Source: Membranipora membranacea
Lineage: Eukaryota; Bryozoa; Gymnolaemata; Cheilostomatida; Membraniporidae
Assembly: GCA_914767715.1 (NCBI GenBank)
Contig: OU612072.1
Span: 24,924,001-24,988,000, forward strand
Length of the DNA stretch: 64,000 nucleotides
Reading direction: 5' to 3'
In this document: positions 1 to 11,100 of the stretch, one piece after another
Layout of the letters: each line of letters begins with the position of its first letter
Position numbering within the stretch: the stretch's first letter is position 1
Program-made: the position numbers and the translations under genes
The notes under the pieces: model-generated
Databases searched by the model: none
What the model was told of the DNA's origin: nothing
The model's input: the letters and a program-made list of their open reading frames with translations, nothing else

Positions 1-210
1 TGTTTTATATAGGCTTTGGGACTTGGAGAACTCAAAAAATCATAGTGGGCCGTTTTTTTGATAAATTTTCAAAACTTAATTATGTTTTTTAGAGGTTTTG
101 GGTCATGTGGAACTCAAAAATCATGCCGGGCCGTTTTGGGCCGCAGGCCGTTTTGGGCGCGGGCCATTTTGGGCCACGGCCGTTTTGAGACGCGGGCCGT
201 TTTGGGACCG
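1..210. repeat. short tandem repeats at window start
   Basis: Two related blocks follow one another: positions 8-57 and 88-140 both read roughly 'ttggg..tgg.gaactcaaaaa.tcat...gggccg'. From about 128 to 208 there are four imperfect copies of a roughly 22-bp GC-rich unit built on 'ggccgttttgggc'. The GC content is much higher than in the surroundings. No coding content is supported here. Confidence 0.6.
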
Positions 211-1339
211 AACTGTTGCCTGAAGCCTTACGATTCCTTTCTTTGTTTTACCAAGCTGGTAAGGTGTATATTTCCTCTCAGCTATTTATAGGGGCTTATG
301 CATAGCTCATTCTAAAATGTTTAACATTCTGTTTATCTTCAATATGTAAAGAACAATTTTTGTCTAGCCTTTGTATCCTAACAGAACTAGGCCATATTGA
401 TTAGTGAAAAATAGGAGGAGGGGCAATGAGGCGATATTTTTAGATTGACTGGGAAATACACAATCTAACAAGTTATGCACCTTCAGTGCGCTGCACAGTT
501 CCTGCGATCTGGAAGGTCTGTACCTACCGAGAGTTTGTGTCTCTGTAATTCTGAGGCGGTTTATGTGTATAGATGTCTGCAGGGTTGATGTCATGGTTAG
601 CTTTCACTTTGTCGATATTCCTCCATACATCATTGGTGCACACATCTTTTGCGATTGGACATGTTATGTTGATTATCTTCTTGTTCTTTGTTTCATAACA
701 GCAGACTATATTTGCAGTACGACCATTTATATAGTAACTATCATAGTTATTGTATCTGCAGGTTACAGATGGTAACAGACTACCTGATGAGTTACATTTA
801 TAGTATATCCAACCTAGAAAACAAAATTCATAGGTCTATGAGGGTTCAGATCAAATCCAAAGTGTCATTGTGAAAGGATATACAAACCCAACATACCCGT
901 TCTTTCTCCCAAAGGTATGCTACCCCTGTGAGTATCCCTGGGAGTTTCCCTGTGATTGCGGAGTGATATTGCGAGTCAGGTATTGGTAGACCTCATATTA
1001 AGTATATTCTTCTGGATTCATAGAGAGGAAAAACTTAGTACAATACTCTACAACGCTATAACAATGAAAAATCGGCCGGTCATGCTAGTAGCGTATGAAT
1101 AATTTTCACAATTACAAACCTCTGACAACAATTATACATCTTTATACTCATGCTATAGCCCTATGTTGCAAGAACCTAGCAGCAGAAATATCGGTTTTTC
1201 TAATCTTCTTGAGTGTTGCGACTTCATTTTACCTCATGATTTGATTTTATATGTGTATGTTTCCCTGTGTTGAATGTGTATGACAAAGGGCAGGGCCGGT
1301 GTGGGATGGATGCTGTAGCGCCTTCCCGGCGGTTTAAGT
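211..1339. other. no gene recognised
   Basis: AT-rich sequence with scattered short open frames that show no codon bias, splice context or family similarity. I see nothing functional in it. Confidence 0.5.
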
Positions 1340-2605
1340 GTTAAAAAGCTCATAACAGGACAGTTGTGATGGAGAAGAAGATCATTTCGCACAGCCAATT
1401 TTCTTTTGAAATTTTTCGCACCCTTTCATAATTTTCATCGTACAGCGCCCACCCTCCTGCAAGGAGGAATTTTTTTGCAAATGGTTTTGAATGAAAGGCA
1501 ATGTGGAACATTTCAGCCAATTTGCAGATGGGCTTGTAGCAAAGAAAATTTTTGATAACAATCTGCCTTTCGTCCAAAATGACGATCTTGCAAAAAATAC
1601 TACCGTAGTACACACATGCTTCTCTGCATGGTTTTTCACCTATAACTTCTAGGCTACTTGGTCAATCACCTTCTATCTTTCACATTGTAACCATCAATGT
1701 CTCAAATAACATATTGCAAAGCTTTGAGGACGGATGCTAATAACTTCCTGAGATAAAGTCAGATAAGAAATTCTCCTCTCGATCTTGTTTATTTTTTTGC
1801 TTTGATGGCTCTCGGTCGGTCACATGACTTGACACAACGCAATGTTATTTCAGTCTAAAGAAAGTATTGGCCGTAGTGATAATAGCTTTCTTGGTAGCAA
1901 TACAGATAGCGTAGGAAATTAACCTTGAGCTATTCTACAAACTTCATGAATTTCCATGTTCACCATCCATCTGTGTAGAATTATAATAACTATCATGTTA
2001 GAGAACTTAATAGTTCTAACATCCCAGGTCACTGTTTTGTGTTATTTTGAAAGAAAAGTAATTTAAGATAGTCGTTGGCACCAGTACCACAGTAATTATG
2101 ATATTGTTTAGAGTGGGTGGGGAAGCTTTGCTACATGCATAATACAGAATGGGCACTATTTTGAAATATCTTGTACTTACAGAGCGCTATACATGCTTGG
2201 TTCTCCACATAACACGGAGCGAAAAAAAATTTTAAAATAATTTTTGTGTCCTGACAAAGTTTTCACCTTACAGCTCCGGCCCTCTCTCAAGGGAGGGAAA
2301 TTTTCGCAAATGAGTGTGAAATGAAGAATTCAATATGGAAAATTTCAGCCATAATGCAGGAGCACTGGGAATTTTTGTCCACAGAGACTGTTTTGCAACA
2401 AAAAATTACTATAATGTTAGAGAAACTTGTAATTTTAACATTCAAAGGTCACTTTTTTGTGTTATTTCGAAAGGACAACAACTTGATGAAGTAGTAAGAG
2501 AGGCTGGGAAGCTTAGCTACATGCAAAATACAGAATGGCCACTATTTAGAAATATCTTGAGCTTACAGAGCGCTATGCATACTTGGTTCTCCACATAAAA
2601 AAGGG
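1340..2605. repeat. diverged direct repeats, about 400-bp period
   Basis: Positions 1981-2212 and 2401-2599 are diverged direct copies. Both contain 'atgttagagaa', then 'ggtcac..ttttgtgttatt', then 'aatacagaatgg.cactatt' and end in 'cttggttctccacata'. The intervening stretch 2205-2420 in turn resembles 1400-1560: both have a run of 'ccctc..caagg.gg', then 'gcaaatg', then 'atttcagcca'. The block is therefore an old tandemly repeated non-coding element. Reading frames across it are shadows and do not align between copies. Confidence 0.6.
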
Positions 2606-2850
2606 GAATCAAAGTTAATGTATAAAAGGTTTTACAGGCACAAGACAACAATTAGGCCCCAAAATATTACCTATTAGGCCGCACTGGCAAAAAGGCCGCA
2701 GCTTGCCCCACAGCTATAGTTTATTTGAAGAACATACCCTATAGGAGTTTAATTTAGCTAGAGTTTAATTTCGCTACTATGGTGAGTGAGTTTAATTTAA
2801 GATACACTAAATTTCGTTAGTAGGCTTACTAGCGAAAATTTTAAAAAAAT

Positions 2851-2932
2851 GTACAAGCTGGGTTTCGAACCCAGCACATAACCCTCCATCTGATTGCAAG
2901 GCAGACACTTAGACCACTACACCACACAGCCT
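2851..2932 (-). repeat. tRNA-like sequence, probable SINE head or tRNA pseudogene
   Basis: On the minus strand there is an A-box-like TGGTGTAGTGG, an anticodon-arm-like TCTGCCTTGCAATCAGA (7-nt loop, TGC at the anticodon position) and a perfect T arm CTGGG-TTCGAAA-CCCAG containing the B box GGTTCGAAACC. A T-run follows directly (an A-run on + at 2842-2848), as in a Pol III terminator. The variable region is long for a TGC tRNA, the top of the anticodon stem is mismatched, and the ends do not form a clear acceptor stem. A functional tRNA is unlikely. A tRNA-derived SINE head, or a decayed tRNA gene, fits better. Confidence 0.55.
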
Positions 2933-3159
2933 TGCATGCTTAGGTAAGGTGTATTCCTGTATAATTGTACATTGTTTATGAAACTGAGTGGTGTTGATTG
3001 CTTAGAAAGTAATTTCCGCTATCATACAATTTCGCTACTTAGGCAAAAACGCGAAAAGCGAATCCTAAATGCCGCGAAAACTAAACGCCAATAGGGTAAA
3101 TCAGTCAGTGTTTGTCCATCAACAAGACAGCACGATTAATTTAACATCTCACCATGAGC

Positions 3160-3215
3160 TACATCCTGGGGGCCGTCAGGCGGGGGGCAAAAGTCTGGGG
3201 GTTCAGACTAGCTAC
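3160..3215. repeat. G-rich 'GTCTGGGGG..CAGACTA' short element
   Basis: It reads 'gggggccgtcaggcgggggg', then 'caaaagtctgggggttcagactagc'. The end AGTCTG...CAGACT forms a small hairpin. The same motif recurs around 18560-18620, 32611-32666, 32724-32768 (inverted), 42843-42894, 44262-44318, 45127-45181, 45245-45292 (inverted) and 54311-54350, so it is a dispersed terminal sequence of a small non-autonomous element family. Confidence 0.55.
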
Positions 3216-3499
3216 ATCTCCATTCAAAATGATTCTGTAATAATCACACCCTCCATCAGCCCGCCTCCATCATTTACAACAAACAAACATATAATACCAG
3301 CTAGGTCTTGTTGTATCCGGATTATAAAAATGTTCACTTTGTGTCTGCACTACCCAAATGCAGTGCGAAGATTCGCCTCTGTCAGCATATTTACTCTAGA
3401 CTTAAGGGATAACTTCATCTGAGCAGATCGCTGAGAAACTATTGCTATGCTGCTCTGATAGTACATGATTCTTCTATTCAAAGAAGTTAACCAAAGGAA

Positions 3500-3722
3500 A
3501 ACTCACTCTTAGGGTATCCTAGTCCCATATGAAGTATACAAGTCAACATTAGCAGTCTCTGAGTGATCGGTGCGGACTTGCATAATTCCTTCTTCATGAC
3601 TAGATATTACTTTAGCTACAATCTATCAGGTAACACTGACAGGTAATGTAATAGTAAAGAACTAGCACTGCTATGACATCCAGCTACGTGTGTGCAACTT
3701 CTTAGTCAGGATAACTACTAGC
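3500..3722 (+). repeat. interspersed repeat, left part (split by P element)
   Basis: This is similar to the reverse complement of about 11990-12195. Shared stretches include 'tatgaagtataca.gtca', 'agcagtctctgag', 'aactagcact.ctatgacat' and 'gataacta'. The repeat resumes at 6206 after the P element. It is an unclassified non-coding repeat that served as the insertion target. Confidence 0.65.
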
Positions 3723-4071
3723 CATAGACAGAGCAACAACACTAGACTGGACAATACACAGTAAAATCACTGAAGCATCCAATAATTACTGCATATTCTG
3801 TGACGCAATGTAATCTCATGTATAGTCAGCCTGCTCAAAGGATCAGGATTATATAATTTTTGCTGTATCCACCCCTTTGTGTTATCTCAAGCCTATTCGG
3901 CTGTAATCTCAATAAACCTGTCTATTTTTTACTCTTAGCAATCTTTGCTATGTTATTCACAACCAAAAATAAGTTTTTGGTCGACATCAAAATCGAAAGC
4001 AAAGAATACTGTACAAACCAAGTCGAACACTCAAAACTAGTCAAGAGGGTTCTGGCTTTGACAAACAGCTA

Positions 4072-4194
4072 GTTCAAATCCTGTGAACCCCGCATCTCCC
4101 GGCACATATGCAGTTATAAGCATGCGATTCCCTCCTCATCTCATGCTTATAACTGCATATGTGCCGGGCAATGGGATATTCACAGGATTTGAAC
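4072..4194. repeat. 123-bp fold-back inside the P element
   Basis: The arms 4072-4087 and 4179-4194 (gttcaaatcctgtgaa and its complement) and 4098-4124 and 4142-4168 (27 bp, starting cccggcacatatgc) are perfect inverted repeats around a loop of about 17 bp. The outer arm contains GTTCAAATCC, which resembles a Pol III B box. The fold-back lies 5' of the transposase remnant, so it is either a nested MITE or an internal inverted repeat of this P-element lineage. Confidence 0.7.
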
Positions 4195-4370
4195 AAACAA
4201 ACAGCCTAAAATTTCTCTCAGTTTTGCAGGTTTTTGGTCTCCGTATAAGCCATCAGCCGTACAAGCTAATATTGCATCAAAAGTTTAGAATTTGTAGTGT
4301 GTCTAGTCTAGGATTTAATTACATATAACTCATTTAACACATATATGTATTAATATTACAGATTTACAGA

Positions 4371-5684
4371 GTGTTTGACATACTCAACTGTCACAGCACA
4401 TTCGGTAGAGGATACATCGCTCAACTATTAAGAGAGTCTGCAAACATTGGACGGCCGCGCTGTTAGTACAGGCAGATGCAAGACTTTCATCATCGGACTG
4501 AGAACCGCTGCAAACACGCTCATAGGGTTTGCTCGCGAAACCTTCATCTCAGATCCGAATATCAAGCATATACTTTCTTTCAAATTCAGCCAAGAACATA
4601 TTGAGAACCTCATTAGCAAGATACGTGCCAAGAATGGGTTCAACAACAACCCCGATGTTGTGTGCTTCAAAGCTGCGCTGAAGCCTCTGCTTGTGAAATC
4701 AGGTATAGCCCAAAGCCCCAGTGCCAATTGTAATGATATAACTCATGATGCAGAAAATGACTCGTATCTCCTCACAGCCCTCCCTCATAAGCAGCAGAAG
4801 ACTGCAAATCATGACGAGCAGGAAGTAGATGAAGACTTCAGTGATGATTCATATCAAGAAACGCCAACACTGTCTAAACCCGCCCAGGACATCTCTCAAT
4901 ATTTATAGATAAGCCTATAACAATCATCAGCCTAACAAGAACAACAGATTCATTAAACCTTACAACAGATAATTTTATGCATGTTCATGTTTTAGTTGTG
5001 CAAATTTGAAATTCACTTTAAAATAATATGGTGATGAAAGCGAAGATCGAGCCAAAGTGTTGGACCAATATTTCCAACAGAAAGCACTCTTTAAAATGAA
5101 ATGTTTTCCTTTTGAATGTCAGATGGATTAGGCCCTTCATATTAATCTTAAGTAATATGGTATTATCAAAAACCTAGTCTCATGATAGGCCTAATGGGGT
5201 CAGAATGTTTAAAATAAATTAAGCAGTTCTTTAAGTCACAATCTTTAAAATAAGCTTTCAAAATGTTTAGGCGGATATAGTTAAGAGTCTGAAGCTCACA
5301 TGCATGGATTGTGTTGAGTTCCTCACCGCGGCTCCAAGTGCTGAAAAAACCCTTATCAAGTGTAAAGACAGAGGAGGCTTGAGGTGGACGAATCCAGTCA
5401 TAGATAAGGTGTTATTGGCTTCTGAGAAATGTGTGAGGAACGTCGTGGGGACAAGTGGCCTCACAGAGCAAGTGACTCAAACCGTAATTGTGAGATCACT
5501 CTCTTATGTCCTTCTAAATAACTTACACAAGAACTTTATCTGCCCCTCTCACACCACATCTCTTATCAAAACACTTATTCATAGGTATACTCTAACCAGG
5601 ATCAAGCATCAAACTACCAAGCTAGATCAAAAAGAAAATGTGAGGCAAAAACTACACAAACTAATACTTTTTAACCACTTGTAG
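4371..5684 (+). pseudogene. P-element/THAP9-like transposase C-terminal remnant
   Basis: Three segments can be recognised. From 4371, just after an acceptor-like 'tattacag', a frame resembles the conserved P-transposase stretch 'LNSR.PFGKG' and here reads VFDILNCHSTFGRGY; it stops at about 4442. A second frame, open through 4447-4908, contains FSQEHIENLISKIRAKNGFN and then NPDVVCFKAALKPLLV, the hallmark SQDxLExxFxxIRxRGGxNxNPTxxQFxxAxxxLL block of THAP9 and P transposases. A third frame, from 5271 after an acceptor-like 'tttag' to 5684, has CxxC, then KDRGGLRW and CEKCVRNV, matching the extreme C-terminus of the family. A frameshift near 4442-4447 and in-frame stops between segments indicate decay, although introns may explain some gaps. 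The THAP DNA-binding domain and the N-terminal catalytic region were not found. I am confident of the family, not of the exact exon limits. Confidence 0.75.
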
Positions 5685-6205
5685 CTATATTTTAGCATGC
5701 CTGCCGACTGTCACACATTTAATGTATTTTTGCCCGTTTTAAGGCCCAGAAGTTGCTTTGCTTTTCATCACTCATTTCGGTGATTTTGCCACTCTTTTTC
5801 ACTCTGAGACTAAATCTCTGGCCAGCCTGTATGAGTCTTCTCAGTACATTCTATCTTTGCCCCATTTTGAAAGTTTTTGGTCTTTAGGTCGAAAATAAGG
5901 ACTTCGGTTTTTATTGAATTAATGCTTTTGTTGCAGGAACGCATAAAATCGCAAATTCTATGGTCACAGACGTGATGATAACTTTATGATTTAAATGATA
6001 ATTTAAAGGTTTTAGCTGGTCGAACAGGAATAAACTGAGAGTAAAACAGAATGTAAACTGTGGTTTGACAATCAATAGCTTTGCACTGTGATGCATGCTC
6101 CATTGAATTTTCTACCACTGTGAGATTACGCTGTTGCGTTGTAATAATTATTGAACACAAAATAGGAGCCCTATTGTCCAGTCTAGTGCTGTTGTTTTGT
6201 CTATG

Positions 6206-6515
6206 CTATTACCTCACTCTGCTGGTATTGAACTGTATATAATGCTTTACTGATCTTTCATAGTCTGGTATTTAAGGTACTATAGCTGTGTATAGAGTGA
6301 TGTAGGTTTAATGATCAATTGATTGACAGATCGAAGATAAAATACGGTGATTTATCATCAATCTGTCTATCAACATTGCAGTTTTTTGAATACCAGTAGA
6401 GTGAGCTAGTCACGTTCACAAAGTTATGCATAATTGGCAGTTATTCAACATTATAGGTGAAATACTATGCGCCAATTAACAGTGATGTTATTAATCTATC
6501 TCAATCTGCAACAAA
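6206..6515 (+). repeat. interspersed repeat, right part (split by P element)
   Basis: This continues the repeat begun at 3500. It matches the reverse complement of about 11610-11990: 'ctggtatttaaggtac', 'gtgtatagagtg', 'atgatcaattgattgaca', 'tattcaacattatag' and 'gtgaaa.tactatgc'. It provides the empty site for the palindromic MITE found at 11682-11774 in the other copy. Confidence 0.7.
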
Positions 6516-7429
6516 CCTAACAGAACTTTCTGCGGATGCCGATTCCGCAAAACCAGAAATTGCATTGCTTCCATTTATTTTACTGTGAAATGATAATTTT
6601 CCTCTCTTGTAAGCAGAGGCCTGACTACTCAGTGTTCCACATGGTCTGACATATATTTGCTTTCAATATGCTTGATGGGTGATTAAAGCTATAGTTGCCA
6701 TTTGGCAATTATTTGGCAATAAGGCGAAACACATGCCAAATGTCATATTTCCTCAACTTCACGGCACCAAGATCTGAAATTTGACCATTTCATGGATGTT
6801 AATATGTTATAAAGCAATAGAGACAGAACAACCATCGTGGTTGAGAAAATTGGAGAAGAATTTTAATTTTATTAGAGCGAAAGGTTTCAACTGTGTCCAT
6901 AGGTTATATAAAAGGTTGCCATGGTGCTCTGTTTGAACTTATTTAGCATCTGCAAATCTTCGTAGGCCTATTTTCCATTTAAAATTCACTCAATTGTGCA
7001 AACACAAAGTACCCATTTCTACCAATAGAGTAATAACCTGCTGTCCCTTAAGCTTCACACTAATAAACAAAGTCACACAAATTTTTAAATACATCCACTG
7101 GGATGCGCCCTTTACTCTTTTCAATTTAATGTGTCTGGTATTGTGCAGTAAGGGCATACTGATTGTACCGTTGTAGTATTGTAAACTGTCCCCTGCGACT
7201 GAGTACCGAATTTCGGATTGATAGGTTAGAACTTAATGACACAACGGTTGATATGTCATTCTTTGTAAGTTCATGAGCCGCGCAAAAACAACCACCCCAT
7301 TCATTCATCGTAAAATCTACCTCCATCAAGCATTTGCCTGGGAGTGATGGCAGTCAGTCACAAGTGTGACTGGGAGAAATAACCACTTTTGAGCTTTTCA
7401 TATTGTGCGCCCCAGTATTGCACTGTAAA
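6516..7429. other. no gene recognised
   Basis: AT-rich spacer between the repeat and the gypsy copy. I looked for reverse transcriptase or gag upstream of the RNase H and saw none, so the gypsy copy is 5'-truncated or too decayed to recognise here. Confidence 0.45.
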
Positions 7430-7449
7430 AGACTGCTTAAGCCTTGTGA

Positions 7450-8030
7450 AAACAACCCATAGCCTATGCCTCTCGTGCCCTGACAGATTCGGAGCAAAAT
7501 TGGCCTCAAAATAGACAAGGAACTGCTCGCAATAGTCTATGGTTTTGAGAAATTTCACAGCTATGTTTATGGAAGACCAGTTGACGTTCAAACAGACCAT
7601 AACCCCCTGGTGAGCATAGTCAAGAAGGAGCTCCATAAAGCCTCCCCCAGTTTACAACAAACTGCTCCTCCGGCTTATGAAATATCATGTCAGCCGGATA
7701 TCATATGTACCAGGCAAATATTTATACCTGGCTGCATTGTCTCGGGCCTACATTGGTGATGCAGATGGAGAGATAGAGGAGGAGATCGTCATGGTACACA
7801 CAGTGCAGGTCTGTGAGGAGAAAGAAGAAGCCCTATGTGATACCTATCTAGCTGACAATATTATGCAGCTGCTCCAGACTTACTTACTTACTTACTTACT
7901 TACTAGAAGGATGGAACTGGCAGACCAAAGCTCGAGCACCTTCTGAACTTCATCCATACTGGAATGTCCAAGATGAGCTATACCTACAAGATGGCTTCAT
8001 TTATAGAGGAGAGCAGCTCCTCATACCTTA
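7450..8030 (+). pseudogene. gypsy RNase H domain, frameshifted
   Basis: From 7450 the frame encodes a typical RNase H stretch (QPIAYASRALTDSE). One extra base near 7510 shifts the frame, after which IDKELLAIVYGFEKF and VQTDHNPLVSI follow in the new frame. A third frame from 7677 carries the post-RNase H block VSYVPGKYLYLA..LSRAYIG. A pure ACTT microsatellite at about 7878-7902 has expanded inside this last frame. The domain is identifiable but cannot be read through without several frame changes, so it is dead. Confidence 0.75.
7878..7902. repeat. (ACTT)n microsatellite in the gypsy pol remnant
   Basis: About six perfect tetranucleotide copies interrupt otherwise polyprotein-like sequence. 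The expansion came after the element stopped being constrained. Confidence 0.85.
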
Positions 8031-8034
8031 AGAC

Positions 8035-9086
8035 CTGAATACCTATGTGTTGTCCACAGGGGTCACCTCGGTGTCAGTAAATGCACAGATAGAGCTCGCC
8101 AGTATATGTTCTGGCCGGGCATGGCTGCAGACATTAGAGAGATTGTGTCCAACTGCAACACATGCCAAAAGTATGCCAACCAACAACAGAAGGAACCTTT
8201 GATGCCTCATGAGATACCTGACCTTCCCTGGTGCAAAGTTGGCATGGACATAATGGATTTTCAGGAGAAGTACTATCTAGTGGTTGTTGACTTCTACTCC
8301 CACTACCCAGAAATAAGAATAATGAGGCAGAAGAGAGGAGAAGACGTGATAATGGTACTAAAGTCAATCTTTGCTGCACATGGAGTGCCTCAGGAGATTG
8401 TAGCAGACAACATGCTCTTCAACAGCTATGTGATGAATCAGTTTGCCTCACACTGGGGTTTCAAGATCACTACCTCTAGCCCTAACTACCGAAAGTCAAA
8501 TGGCCAAGCTGAGAGATATGTACAGACTATCAAACAGTTCCTGAGAAATACAGCTGACTCTGGTGAGGAATTGTATGAATCTCTACTGGCATACAGACAA
8601 ACCCCAGTGCCTGGCCTCCCTTTCAGCCCGGCTGAAATGCTGTTTGGCAGAAACATACGGGGACCGCTGCCCTGTACTCTATCTCATCTACAGCCAGCTG
8701 CTGTAAAAGCTCATGAGAAACTGTCCAACAGACAGGACGGCTATAAGGCTGGCTATGACAAATCAGCCAAATCTCTGGAGCCACTAGCGGAAGGAGACAG
8801 CGTGATGGTGAGGACAAGAAAAGCTGAACGCTGGCAACCAGCCCGTGTTGTAGATGTACATCCAACACCCAGATCTTATATTGTTGACAACCTAGTGAGG
8901 AGGAACAGGGTTCATCTCAAACACGCCCCTGTCACACCAGTAGCCAATCCCATGGGACACCCACCCAGTGATCCCCTGACCCCAGTGACGACTGCTGCTG
9001 AGGGTAACATGGCACCCTCTACTCTTGTCCCTACGACCCCCAAGCAGTGCTCGCCAAACTCGTGGTACCCTGCTCGTCAGATATGA
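8035..9086 (+). pseudogene. Ty3/gypsy integrase domain
   Basis: The zinc-binding HHCC motif reads HRGHLG...CNTCQ: the His pair is at about 8057-8068 and the Cys pair at about 8151-8162. A continuous frame of 326 codons starts at 8106 with the family signature MFWPGMAADI. The catalytic core has the three acidic residues D48 (VGMDI), D101 (VADN) and E136 (SNGQAERY). The second motif is DNM instead of the usual DNG, and one residue is missing between D101 and E136 (34 instead of 35). The C-terminus has the usual 'GDSVMVRTRKA..W.PARVV..HPTPRSYIVD' fold. A frameshift near 8030 separates it from the RNase H part. The altered active site and frameshift argue that it is inactive. Confidence 0.8.
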
Positions 9087-9234
9087 CGGCTTCCAGATGG
9101 ACTAATTAGCCAAAAGTTCATCCCTGTGCATAGCATATATGTTACCCAGTTATTAAGTTTACCACCCCGAGTTGGCGATCCAAATTTAAGTTACTCTTGT
9201 GATGGTTTCACAACCCCAAGAGAAAGGGGGATAT

Positions 9235-9480
9235 TGTATTATTATTATTGTTTGCATCACATGTTGGTCATGTGATCGCACTCTTATGTGGAGGACACAA
9301 ATGGCTTGCTGCTCTTTGGTTTTGGAGTTAATGAATCACGACGAGGATCCTGAAACTGACAAATAAATAAGAAACTTATACATAGATAGCTAAATGACTA
9401 CTTATTAGGTTAGTTAGGCTGGCCAGCTATAAAGAACCACAAGACATACACTCACCAGGTAACTATACTTTACAACAGTT
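9235..9480 (+). repeat. putative gypsy 3' LTR
   Basis: It begins TGTATTATTATT immediately after the polypurine tract and the end of integrase. The end is a guess near 'acaaca' at about 9473-9478. No matching 5' copy exists in the window, so its limits are inferred from position only. Confidence 0.4.
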
Positions 9481-11100
9481 GCAAAACTATAATTCATTCC
9501 GTTTGAGACTTTTTGATCGATAATCTTAATAAGACAGCTTGGGGGGTGTTTGCTTTATGACGCCTACAATATGGCTGTAAAATAACATAAGATGCCACCT
9601 GTAATTTTTGAGCAAACAGTTTAAAAAAGTAACTGTTGGGGAATGGTTGTTTTGGCGCGGCTTAAGCAAAGCTTTGTTGAGGTGTAGCAAAAATTCTGGC
9701 CTCAACTCAATACAAATGCAGCAATAGTACACATTGCCGCTAGTTGGTTTGTTCAGCCATCATTGCATGAGGGATTATATCATCATCAAAGTGCCTAAGT
9801 ACGATTTTGATAATTGTTCTTACTTCGGCAATGGTAGCTGTTTGCAAGGCACTCCAAGGACAGCGCGTTCTGTGATGTGGTAACTACACATTTTTCACTG
9901 TTGGCTTAGTGCACCTTTCTTCGCAAACCAGACATCTCTCAATCATAGGAGCTTCAAATAACAACTAGTGTTTGCGAAAAATAGATCTATCAAGTAACAC
10001 ATGAAAAAGAGTCTTTATAAACTCATTCATAATGTCAATGAGATACCACCACCACCCCATGGTACAGCTTTGGCCATCATAGTGGCAGCCAGAACATCAT
10101 GGTATGCTCCAGTTAGATGATCTGACTGATATGATTTGTATAAGACTTTCAGCAGACCTGCTGTGTATTCCTTGAGTTAGTGACCAGAAAGAAAAATAAA
10201 ACAGTTTACAAAAATGGAAAAAACTCACAGCAACTTAAAATCAGCAAAATTGGAATGGCTGTATAGCTCAACCAAAAGTTCATTTTAAATATCGGCATTC
10301 CTACCTCTTAGCCATGAAAAGCTTTATATACAATGGTGATCGGAGCAGTGGAGGCAGTTCATCGATCTCTTTGATTAGCTGGAGAAGTTTGATAGAACTA
10401 GGCCTCCGGCAGGCACCCGCTACCCGAACAGGACAGAGCGGAGATAGGTGAGGATAAGTGAGGTATGAAACAACTCTAATCTATATTAATGTATTCAATA
10501 AATGATATTACCGAATATTTCCATGCAGCCGATGATCAGAAAGGAAGTCAATGTGCCCTGTGTGGATTAAATGAAGTTGAAAGCAAATCATATGAAAGTC
10601 TTAAATTTTTATGGAGTTGCCATATCCCCCACTGGGTTATCACTGTACAAAATAAACATCAGCAATAATGAGTATTGTAAAAGAAGGGCGTCTGTTCTGC
10701 TCAGGTTATCGTCCTTCAAACGTGCCAAATATCCGCCAAGTAAGGTCAAGCTACATGAGAATATAGAGCAATACAGGTGCAATAAATGAATGCTCACAGA
10801 GCCTGAAAATGACCTACAATGTAAACGGCTGGTGGAGGATCTAGAATCAACCTAGCATTAAATATTACTGAAATTCCTTCAACTCAGTCAACTGTTATCG
10901 GTTATTTGGGTCTCAAAATCTGTCCCAAAATTAGATACAATGTGAGGAAAATACTTGTGTCCCAATTCTGCTAATTTATGATCACAGTCATTAAGGTCAA
11001 CTGGACATCTATCAGGGCGGCAGAAATGGGTTTAGATGTTTCTTACTCCTATACAAACTTCGCTGAAGGTTGGGACGGAGTTAGTATTATCATCTGAAGT
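9481..11100. other. no gene recognised
   Basis: Non-coding spacer. Short frames at 10571-10797 on both strands overlap each other and show no recognisable domain. Nothing is supported. Confidence 0.45.

Larger units (their letters stand above)
3723..6205 (+). mobile_element. P element (THAP9-type), full length, decayed
   Basis: The ends are inverted repeats of 34 bp (3723-3756 and 6172-6205) that match at 31 of 34 positions and begin CATAGACA. Similarity continues into subterminal sequence (3757-3815 against 6115-6171). The flanks 3715-3722 (ctactagc) and 6206-6213 (ctattacc) agree at 6 of 8 bases, consistent with an old 8-bp target duplication. A 31-34-bp terminal repeat and an 8-bp duplication are typical of P elements. 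The interior encodes a P-type transposase fragment. The inverted copy of the host repeat at 11.6-12.2 kb is uninterrupted at this point and supports the boundaries. The element is inactive because its coding frames are broken. Confidence 0.8.
7430..9480 (+). mobile_element. 5'-truncated Ty3/gypsy LTR retrotransposon
   Basis: The order RNase H, zinc-binding integrase N-terminus, integrase core, C-terminal strand, polypurine tract and LTR-like sequence is that of the 3' half of a Ty3/gypsy element. A purine tract ends in AGAGAAAGGGGG near 9231, and a putative 3' LTR starts with TGTATTATT at about 9235. Its end near 9470-9480 is uncertain because no 5' LTR is present for comparison. Protease, reverse transcriptase and gag were not seen. 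Confidence 0.8.

Noticed and set aside
1350-2600. 87-codon frames on both strands (1350-1639, 2335-2598)
   Set aside because: They lie in diverged direct repeats, and the frames do not persist between the repeat copies.
4428-4727. 99-codon minus-strand frame
   Set aside because: Antisense shadow of the P-transposase remnant; the + strand frame carries the recognisable family motifs.
8134-8868. Minus-strand frames of about 81 codons
   Set aside because: Antisense shadows of the gypsy integrase frame; no domain of their own.
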